From Caldifarciminota bacterium (GTDB lineage Bacteria > Hydrothermota > Tepidihabitantia > SM23-42): a stretch of 5,495 nt of DNA. Where the stretch lies: positions 1 through 5,495 of the forward strand of contig JAGMEL010000246.1 of the NCBI GenBank assembly GCA_023128195.1, read 5' to 3'. Positions 1 through 5,495 of this stretch are shown here, one piece after another; position 1 is the first letter of the stretch; every line of letters starts with the position of its first letter. The notes beneath the pieces are model-generated. The model was given only the letters and a program-made list of their open reading frames with translations. It had not been told where the DNA came from and made no database searches. Made by a program: the position numbers and the translations under genes.

Positions 1-1386
1 TTCCGATTCGATCCATTAATTCTTATTATTACAGGTATTGCATACCGGGCAGTTATTGCAGCTGCTCTGTTATCAATTTTTTTGATTATTGGCACACTTG
101 TTTTTGGCAGATTTTTCTGCGGCTTTATCTGTCCTCTTGGAACAATAATTGACATTTTTGATTCAATTATATCCCACACCCGTCCTGTCATCAAAATTCC
201 TTCATTCAAAAACGGCAAATACTTAATTCTTCTATTTCTTGTAATCTCAGCCTTTCTTGGCAGTTCTTTTATCCACTTTTTTGACCCTCTTGTCATATTT
301 GAGCGCTCACTAACCCTGTTGTTATATCCGGTTCTCAGTTATTTCGTCGGTCTGTTTGCACTTATCCAAAATGCAGTATTCACAGAGACGTTTATCGCCC
401 TCATCTGTTTCATAGCAATTCTCGGCTTAGGTTTTATTACTCCGAGATTCTGGTGTCGTAATCTGTGCCCCCTGGGTGGTCTCCTTGCTTTTTTGTCTAA
501 ATTCTCAGTATTCAAATTTACATTTTGTGATAATTGCACAAAATGTAAAATCTGTGAAGATATCTGTCCTACAAGAGCAATAGATTCTGAAACACAAAAA
601 ATCGATTCAGCCGAGTGTATTAATTGTCTCCGCTGTCAATATGAATGTCCCCAGACTGCAATTAAGTATAGAATAAATTTATCAATTGTTCCTTTTGATA
701 TAAAGAAAAGACAATTCATTACTACACTTGGCGCGAGCCTTGTTGCAGTTCCTCTTGTAAAAAGCCTGATCCATCGAAAACTTGAAGGCCGGCTCATCAG
801 ACCACCCGGTTCAATCCCTGAGAAAGATTTTTTAAATGTCTGCGTTCACTGTGGAATGTGCATGAAGATCTGTCCTACAAATGGGCTCCAGCCCTGTATA
901 TTGGAAGCAGGTATCAACGGATTATGGACGCCAAAACTCGTTCCAAGAATTGGCGGCTGTGAAAAGAACTGTAATAAGTGTGGTCAGATATGTCCTACAT
1001 CAGCAATTAGAAAATTATCGCTCGAGGAAAAATCTTATGCGAAAATAGGCACTGCGGTTATTGACCGTTCAAAATGCATTGCCTGGGAACAGGACAAGGT
1101 TTGTCTTATATGTGATGAGATATGTCCTTACAATGCGATAAGTTCACTAAATGAAACAATTCGCGAGACTACACTTCTCAGGCCCTTTGTTGACGACCGA
1201 ATCTGCACGGGTTGTGGGCTTTGTGAATCGCGCTGTCCAATCGAGGGCCCGGCAGCAATTCAAGTATTTTCAATCGGCGAAGAGAGAATAACAAAAGGTT
1301 CTTATATAACAGATGAGAAAACCAAACTTCGTGAAAGCGAAGAAAAATTAGAAGATATCCCTTCAGGATTTATAATAGAAGAGTAA
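1..1386 (+). CDS. NapH-NapG fusion-like membrane polyferredoxin (5' partial)
   Basis: The frame is open from base 1, so the true start lies upstream; by comparison with NapH about 75 residues are missing. Residues here count from base 1. The NapH-like part has FxxDPL at the edge, membrane segments near 15-35, 74-94, 105-127 and 130-150, CX3CP motifs at C40/C44 and C152/C156, and two [4Fe-4S] motifs (C179/182/185/189 and C206/209/212/216). Next come KKRQF (235-239), a Tat-like motif, and a hydrophobic stretch to about 257. The NapG-like part opens with IRPPGSIPEKDF and holds four cluster motifs: C281/284/287/291, C320/324/327/331, C359/368/371/375 and C402/405/408/412. In known systems NapH/NapG (and MauN/MauM) are separate proteins; NapGH pass quinol electrons to periplasmic reductases. 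I infer one polypeptide carrying electrons from membrane quinol to the periplasm. The acceptor is not visible. The last ~45 residues are charged and unassigned. Fold confidence is high, physiological role low. Confidence 0.9.
   Translation, partial: FRFDPLILIITGIAYRAVIAAALLSIFLIIGTLVFGRFFCGFICPLGTIIDIFDSIISHTRPVIKIPSFKNGKYLILLFLVISAFLGSSFIHFFDPLVIFERSLTLLLYPVLSYFVGLFALIQNAVFTETFIALICFIAILGLGFITPRFWCRNLCPLGGLLAFLSKFSVFKFTFCDNCTKCKICEDICPTRAIDSETQKIDSAECINCLRCQYECPQTAIKYRINLSIVPFDIKKRQFITTLGASLVAVPLVKSLIHRKLEGRLIRPPGSIPEKDFLNVCVHCGMCMKICPTNGLQPCILEAGINGLWTPKLVPRIGGCEKNCNKCGQICPTSAIRKLSLEEKSYAKIGTAVIDRSKCIAWEQDKVCLICDEICPYNAISSLNETIRETTLLRPFVDDRICTGCGLCESRCPIEGPAAIQVFSIGEERITKGSYITDEKTKLRESEEKLEDIPSGFIIEE
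1377..1383 (+). promoter_or_regulatory. Weak Shine-Dalgarno-like site for the TTG-start gene
   Basis: AGAAGAG lies inside the last codons of the upstream gene and ends three bases before the TTG at 1387, closer than the usual spacing. A better AGGA core at 1365-1368 is too far away. The weak site and the abutting stop codon suggest that initiation depends on ribosomes finishing the upstream gene (inference). Confidence 0.35.
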
Positions 1387-1425
1387 TTGATACCGCTTTT
1401 ATTATTCCTTGTTAATATCGCCCAA
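1387..1425 (+). other. Putative short signal peptide of the propeller-barrel protein
   Basis: The first 13 residues, MIPLLLFLVNIAQ, are hydrophobic and are followed by KQINEQP. A cut after NIA would fit signal peptidase I small-residue preference. The stretch is shorter than usual and lacks a Lys or Arg before the hydrophobic core, so it is atypical. Export is nevertheless expected because the C-terminal part looks like an outer-membrane barrel. Confidence 0.45.
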
Positions 1426-4400
1426 AAGCAGATTAATGAACAACCTATAATTTTCGATGGTATTTCAGATATCTATGCCTCGGAATTCATTTTTATATCA
1501 ACGCATTATGGTATTTATACATTCGACCGTAATTCAGAGAACTGGAGTCGAATAACCCAGGCAAATGGTTTGCCCGACAATAAAATAGACATCATTGGTC
1601 TTAATGAAGGCATACTCTGGGTTGCCACACCCCAAGGTCTTGCCTCAGCAGACGTCAGACTAAACGACTGGCAAACGTATGACCTGCCAGGCAGAATACA
1701 AGGACTGGTATTTGATGATGAATATGTCTGGGTGGGTGGTGATTTTGGATTAAAACGCTTTGATAAATATGTGGAAACATGGGAAGATATCACCACCATG
1801 AAAATCAATCACATGTTCTCTGAAAAAAATTTCATTTGGTTTGCTACAGACTCTGGTGTACTGAGATATAACCGCGAATTCGAAAAGATCGAACAAGTCC
1901 CTGCTGCGCCCAAGTATCCCTTTTCTTATATTATTAATACACCAGGGATAATCTGGTTTCTTTCACAAAACCAATTTGTGGCTTACAGAAAGATTTCTGA
2001 GTACTGGTCAACACATAATAGTTTGGAAATTAATAGCTATTCCAATATAGGAGATTCTCTCTTTGTAGCAAGTAAAGGAAATGTTTATCTTTATAAACCA
2101 GAAGCAGACAACTGGGTTCTTTTCAGAGATATTGAGGGTTTACAAAACGTGAACGGAGTTTTTATAAGCGGGCGAGAAATCCTGTTTGCCACAGATAATG
2201 GTTTGCTTATATATAATTATATTGAAAGAAGCAGAAAATTTTATAATCGTAGTGCTGGGCTGGAAACTGATTCTCTTATCAGTGCTTATCAGGAAACTAA
2301 ATATATTTTCGTTATTAGCCAGTACAGCATTCAATACTTAGATAAAGAAACAGGCATCTGGAAAATAGAAGAGCTGAAACCTCCGGGAAAGAAAAGAAAA
2401 AAAATCTTCTACATTGATGAAGCAGGCGGTCATGCCAGGTTCGTGAAGGACGTTGATATAAAGCTGCAGGGCAGGGCATACTATTCAGAATCGCGTACAA
2501 TATCAGACTCCACTACAACAAGAAGCGATTATGAAAATATTAATCTGAAGCTTATTGGTCAACACAGCAGCAATAGACTATTATCCATGTATTATGATGA
2601 TACAGATAAAGATCAGATAATGTACGGATTTGGTTACCGGGGTCTGACCAATGATTTTTTATACAGATGTAATGCAGGATTCTTAGAATCAGAATATTAT
2701 GAATTTGATTTAATCCCCCGATTTTCCACGTTTAGCGGCAATGCTAAATTGAGATATAGGGCACACAGTATAGACCTGCAAGGAGGTCAGTTAAAATCCA
2801 CATTGAGAAATGATTTCTTCACAGGAAAATCAATTGAAAAAGAAGTCTTGCTCCCTGATATTAATTACAGTAAAAACATCTTTTACTACATCTATTCAGC
2901 ACCACAAATGATAACAAAAGGAATAGATACAATTTTCCTGGATGATCAAAATTCTGCAACCAATACAATAGATACGAGAATCGATTATACCATAGCAGGC
3001 ATTACCGGTGATTTTGATCCTTTGATAAATGGAATAGATTATTATATTGATTATAGTAGAGGCATTATCCATTTTTTCAATCTGAGAAATAATTCTGATA
3101 TCATTATCTTGTTAATAAATAGTGAGGAAATTATTATCCAATCTGATTTAATTAAAGGCAATGCACTTGAGAATATATATTTCATTGGTCCTGATATTAT
3201 TCCTAATTCATTATCTCTGGTAATAACTGATACACTCGGACAAATCTATTCATTGAATGACTTTGGCCTTGATAATAATGGCGACAATCAGGTGGATGCA
3301 GAATTTATTAATCACGATTTGGGGTTTTTATCCTTTCCACAGGCAAGACCATTTCCTGACCAGGTCTATGATGACACGCTTCATATTTTCACTATGGATA
3401 TTCAGTTCGCTTCTCAATCAGTATTCTATTACCTCTTTTTTAAACCAATTCGTAAAATGAGCGAAAAAGTGTATGTGGATGGAGAATTAATGACAAGAGG
3501 ACCTGATTACATTGTCGACTACACTTCAGGAATTCTTCTGTTTTTGAATGAAGATATAATTTCTGATTTCAGCGAAATTGAAGTGCAATATTCATCTGTT
3601 GAAAGAGACAGAAAAGACATATTTTATTCAGCTCAACCGAATATCAGCATTGGAGAACATATCAATATTGCCCCTGGTTTTTCAGTAGTTGACGAGGAAA
3701 AAATTGCCCATGTCTCTGCGAAAATGCAAGCCGGTTCAAGCAATGAAAAAAGTATTAAATTCATTCCTCAAGCAGCAATAAATGATCAAAAGGCATGGGC
3801 GCATAACTATTCACTTATTGCCAATTACAAGATTCTCAGTATTAAGACTGAATATTGCGGTTTTTCTGATGATTTTGAATCCTTTGGTGCAAATGAGAAA
3901 AAGTACGGCACATTACAGCATGGAGCCACTGCTTCTGCAAGTATTGAACCGTTTTCCTACGTGAGATTGGATGGTCAGTTTAAAAGAGAATATCAGATCG
4001 ATTCTCTTAACGAACAAAAAATTGCACAATACTCTCAGGGTAAGATTAATTATCTGAATCCAGGATTTATTAACGGTTACATTTTTCTGGGCAAAGACGA
4101 TCTTCCAGATTATGAAAAGAAAAGAATTCGGGTCAGTGCAAAATATAATTTCCAAATCTTAAAATCGTCTATAAAACTCAATTCGATTATCCGCAATATA
4201 AACGTAAAATATTCAGAGAACAACAAAAGCAGGATAATGGAATATGTTATTAACGCCAATTTTTCTCTGTCATTTCCCTTGCAAGGTAACATCTATTTCC
4301 GCAATAATAACTCCTATGATAATGATCTCAAACAAAAAAATGAACAAGAGATCCGCGGTACACTGAACATAGACGTCATACCAGGCATTTATTATACTGG

Positions 4401-5226
4401 AAATTATAACCTGAAAGCCACCAGCTTCTACCTGGATATGCTACAAGATATCACGCTACAGAACTATTTTTATAACAATCTGAACATTGCACCAGGTCGT
4501 TGGTTACGACGTCTGTCCCTCATCAATTTCTCGATTGGGATAGGAAATAATTTTGAAGAGTATATTAGAAACCTCCCGGCATCCTATAAAAAACCATATG
4601 TAATCTTCAATCCATTGGACAACGGCACTCTCTCGAGTATTAACAATATGAATAACTATTACATAACAGTGCAATTCACACCCTTTTCCAATATTCTCAT
4701 ATGGGGCAAACATTCTTTAAGCAAAACTGGTATTGCATATTATGAAATGCCGGATCTGAAACCAATATTAAAGGATGAAATACGGATTGAATACGAACCA
4801 GGTAATTTAGGATTCTTTATAACTTCGTGGGAACGTAGAACTACTGAGACCTATCCGCTTTACACTGTTCAGAATGTCTATTTCGAATGGAGTAAACCCT
4901 GGACTGCTCTACTGCGCACAAAACTCACGACAAACTACCGGTTAAATCAATATGACTATACCTCAACATCTATTAATGACTCAGAAATGAGAACCACTCT
5001 TGAAACCCTCGTAAGATTCGGTTCAAAATCATTTATCACATTAAATCTGGGTGGTACCAGGAAGAAAAATTCCTTGAATGAAATTGATTATTCAATCATA
5101 CCCGGTGCCGGATTAAACCTGAACTTAATTAGATTTCTATACCTTCAATTTGATTATGAATCGACATTTGTACTCGATGGTTCAGCTACCCATATTGTAT
5201 CGGCAAAAATAACCGGACAGTTTTAA
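1387..5226 (+). CDS. Large surface protein: N-terminal beta-propeller, SprA-like modules, C-terminal outer-membrane barrel
   Basis: 1279 residues, not recognised as a named protein. The TTG at 1387 is the only credible start: no other in-frame ATG, GTG or TTG occurs until residue 62. Residues 1-13 form a short hydrophobic signal-like stretch without basic residues, with possible cleavage after NIA. Residues 35-327 carry eight blade-like repeats of the form W/F-x-A-T-x-x-G-hydrophobic-x-x-(Y/F)-(D/N)-x6-W, starting near 35, 78, 114, 150, 189, 225, 265 and 308, like two-component-regulator propeller (Reg_prop) repeats; no kinase domain follows. Residues 340-740 are beta-rich, with DYxxDYxxG modules at 551-559 and 707-715 and an acidic loop at 629-637. 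Residues ~740-1279 show alternating polar/hydrophobic strands and end in ITGQF, a terminal Phe typical of BAM-folded barrels. I count only two cysteines (428, 824). Inferred place: outer membrane, with the propeller in the periplasm or outside. It follows the NapHG-like gene with zero spacing. Function unknown. Confidence 0.85.
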   Translation: MIPLLLFLVNIAQKQINEQPIIFDGISDIYASEFIFISTHYGIYTFDRNSENWSRITQANGLPDNKIDIIGLNEGILWVATPQGLASADVRLNDWQTYDLPGRIQGLVFDDEYVWVGGDFGLKRFDKYVETWEDITTMKINHMFSEKNFIWFATDSGVLRYNREFEKIEQVPAAPKYPFSYIINTPGIIWFLSQNQFVAYRKISEYWSTHNSLEINSYSNIGDSLFVASKGNVYLYKPEADNWVLFRDIEGLQNVNGVFISGREILFATDNGLLIYNYIERSRKFYNRSAGLETDSLISAYQETKYIFVISQYSIQYLDKETGIWKIEELKPPGKKRKKIFYIDEAGGHARFVKDVDIKLQGRAYYSESRTISDSTTTRSDYENINLKLIGQHSSNRLLSMYYDDTDKDQIMYGFGYRGLTNDFLYRCNAGFLESEYYEFDLIPRFSTFSGNAKLRYRAHSIDLQGGQLKSTLRNDFFTGKSIEKEVLLPDINYSKNIFYYIYSAPQMITKGIDTIFLDDQNSATNTIDTRIDYTIAGITGDFDPLINGIDYYIDYSRGIIHFFNLRNNSDIIILLINSEEIIIQSDLIKGNALENIYFIGPDIIPNSLSLVITDTLGQIYSLNDFGLDNNGDNQVDAEFINHDLGFLSFPQARPFPDQVYDDTLHIFTMDIQFASQSVFYYLFFKPIRKMSEKVYVDGELMTRGPDYIVDYTSGILLFLNEDIISDFSEIEVQYSSVERDRKDIFYSAQPNISIGEHINIAPGFSVVDEEKIAHVSAKMQAGSSNEKSIKFIPQAAINDQKAWAHNYSLIANYKILSIKTEYCGFSDDFESFGANEKKYGTLQHGATASASIEPFSYVRLDGQFKREYQIDSLNEQKIAQYSQGKINYLNPGFINGYIFLGKDDLPDYEKKRIRVSAKYNFQILKSSIKLNSIIRNINVKYSENNKSRIMEYVINANFSLSFPLQGNIYFRNNNSYDNDLKQKNEQEIRGTLNIDVIPGIYYTGNYNLKATSFYLDMLQDITLQNYFYNNLNIAPGRWLRRLSLINFSIGIGNNFEEYIRNLPASYKKPYVIFNPLDNGTLSSINNMNNYYITVQFTPFSNILIWGKHSLSKTGIAYYEMPDLKPILKDEIRIEYEPGNLGFFITSWERRTTETYPLYTVQNVYFEWSKPWTALLRTKLTTNYRLNQYDYTSTSINDSEMRTTLETLVRFGSKSFITLNLGGTRKKNSLNEIDYSIIPGAGLNLNLIRFLYLQFDYESTFVLDGSATHIVSAKITGQF
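1489..2367 (+). repeat. Eight degenerate propeller-blade repeats (protein level)
   Basis: Residues 35-327 of the second gene repeat roughly every 36-43 residues. Clear members are LWVATPQGLASADVRLNDW (77-95), VWVGGDFGLKRFDKYVETW (114-132), IWFATDSGVLRYNREFE (150-166), LFVASKGNVYLYKPEADNW (225-243) and ILFATDNGLLIYNY (265-278); those near 35, 189 and 308 are weaker. The pattern matches the strand order of Reg_prop-type blades. The count of eight may mean a seven- or eight-bladed disc, depending on how the end blades close. At DNA level the repeats have diverged, so this is old duplication. Confidence 0.7.
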
Positions 5227-5228
5227 TA

Positions 5229-5256
5229 TTGACATTAGGTCATTTTAGACTAAATT
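5229..5256 (+). promoter_or_regulatory. Putative sigma70-type promoter for the cupin gene
   Basis: A perfect TTGACA (5229-5234) starts two bases after the stop of the upstream gene. TAAATT (5251-5256), four of six matches to TATAAT with the key TA...T positions kept, follows after 16 bases. Transcription would start near 5263, about two bases before the ATG. The DNA is AT-rich, so the -10 match alone is weak; the full -35 box is the stronger evidence. It would let the cupin be expressed apart from the upstream pair. Confidence 0.45.
5230..5242 (+). repeat. Short inverted repeat TGAC-N5-GTCA over the -35 box
   Basis: TGAC (5230-5233) and GTCA (5239-5242) are exact inverted copies around ATTAG, overlapping the TTGACA box and followed by TTTT. 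A four-base stem is too weak for a convincing terminator. It could be a small operator half-site pair, but an arm this short can occur by chance. Confidence 0.2.
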
Positions 5257-5264
5257 TAAATATT

Positions 5265-5495
5265 ATGATTATTAAACGTGCTCATGAAGTTTTTGAAGAA
5301 ATACCGTCGCTTGAAGGCACAAAAGCATGCACTGTACGCTGGCTCATTGCTGAAAAAGATGGGGCAAAACATTATGCAATGCGACTCTTTGAATTACAAC
5401 CCGGTGGAATCATACCTCTACACGCTCACGAAGACAAAGAACATGAAATCTTTATTGTACAAGGTAATGGAGTATTAAATGATGGAAAGAAGAAT
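5265..5495 (+). CDS. Small cupin-fold protein, TM1459-like (3' partial)
   Basis: The ATG at 5265 opens a frame that runs off the right edge after 77 residues; related small cupins are about 110-115 residues, so roughly two thirds is present. The start MIIKRAHEVFEE and the run MRLFELQPGG closely match this cupin group. Cupin motif 1 is G47-x5-H53-x-H55-x4-H60-x6-G67. The usual metal-binding Glu position is His60, as in the four-histidine site of Thermotoga maritima TM1459, a manganese-binding cupin (recalled family knowledge). The fourth ligand, in motif 2, lies outside the window. Probably cytosolic: no signal peptide is seen. Substrate unknown; such proteins range from metal-dependent oxygenases or isomerases to binding proteins. 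It lies 38 bases after the barrel gene, same strand, with no Shine-Dalgarno before the ATG and a possible promoter of its own. Confidence 0.88.
   Translation, partial: MIIKRAHEVFEEIPSLEGTKACTVRWLIAEKDGAKHYAMRLFELQPGGIIPLHAHEDKEHEIFIVQGNGVLNDGKKN

Noticed and set aside
82..84. TTG as the start of the first gene
   Set aside because: The frame is open back to base 1, and residues 1-27 (FRFDPL and a hydrophobic run) align with the NapH region before the first CX3CP motif, so the gene enters from outside the window.
560..1010. Direct DNA repeats around TGTCCTACA (near 565, 871 and 989)
   Set aside because: They encode the CPT of successive ferredoxin motifs; the similarity follows from repeated Fe-S modules and is not a mobile or regulatory repeat.
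1..1386. Part of a periplasmic nitrate reductase (nap) operon
   Set aside because: The protein is NapH/NapG-like, but no napA, napB, napC or napD lies in the window and similar proteins occur in non-nitrate systems; the substrate cannot be named.
1515..1808. Minus-strand open frames inside the two large genes (also 339-539, 2140-2500, 3913-4292, 4504-4713)
   Set aside because: They are short, lie wholly within well-supported genes, and show no recognisable domain or ribosome binding site.
1489..2367. Hybrid two-component sensor with propeller input domain
   Set aside because: The repeats are of that type, but no kinase, HAMP, response-regulator or DNA-binding segment follows; the rest of the protein is beta-rich and barrel-like.
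2861..3606. True SprA (type 9 secretion translocon)
   Set aside because: Only short modules resemble it; the protein is much shorter than SprA and has an N-terminal propeller that SprA lacks.
5230..5250. Rho-independent terminator after the barrel gene (TGAC/GTCA stem then TTTT)
   Set aside because: The stem is only four base pairs with a broken extension and a short T run; it also overlaps a perfect -35 box.
5278..5478. Separate small + strand gene overlapping the cupin in another frame
   Set aside because: The cupin frame from 5265 has clear family motifs throughout, and the overlapping frame shows none.

Overview
The window holds three genes on the + strand with almost no non-coding DNA. 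The first is cut by the left edge and the third by the right edge. The DNA is AT-rich, and the second gene appears to start with TTG. The set suggests an uncultured Gram-negative (diderm) anaerobe or microaerophile. The style, especially the propeller-plus-barrel surface protein, recalls candidate phyla such as WOR-3, Zixibacteria, KSB1 or Cloacimonadota. That placement is an impression from protein style, not something the sequence proves.

Bases 1-1386 encode the C-terminal 461 residues of a membrane iron-sulfur protein. It reads as a fusion of NapH (four-helix quinol-linked protein with two CX3CP motifs and two [4Fe-4S] sites) to NapG (four more [4Fe-4S] sites). The join carries a Tat-like KKRQF motif and a hydrophobic stretch. 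No nitrate reductase or methylamine dehydrogenase gene is visible, so the electron acceptor is unknown.

Bases 1387-5226 encode a 1279-residue protein that begins at the base after the first gene's stop codon, in the same frame. It has a short hydrophobic N-terminus, about eight propeller-blade repeats, a middle part with two 'DYxxDYxxG' modules and an acidic loop, and a long beta-rich C-terminal part ending in Phe. This looks like an outer-membrane barrel carrying a propeller. I do not recognise it as a named protein.

Bases 5227-5264 form a 38-base gap with a perfect TTGACA box and a plausible -10 so close to the next ATG that the transcript could be leaderless. Bases 5265-5495 encode the first 77 residues of a small cupin resembling the Thermotoga TM1459 type.

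The first two genes are very probably co-transcribed and translationally coupled, which links an inner-membrane/periplasmic electron carrier to an outer-membrane protein. Whether they work together biochemically cannot be decided here. The cupin may be an independent unit.
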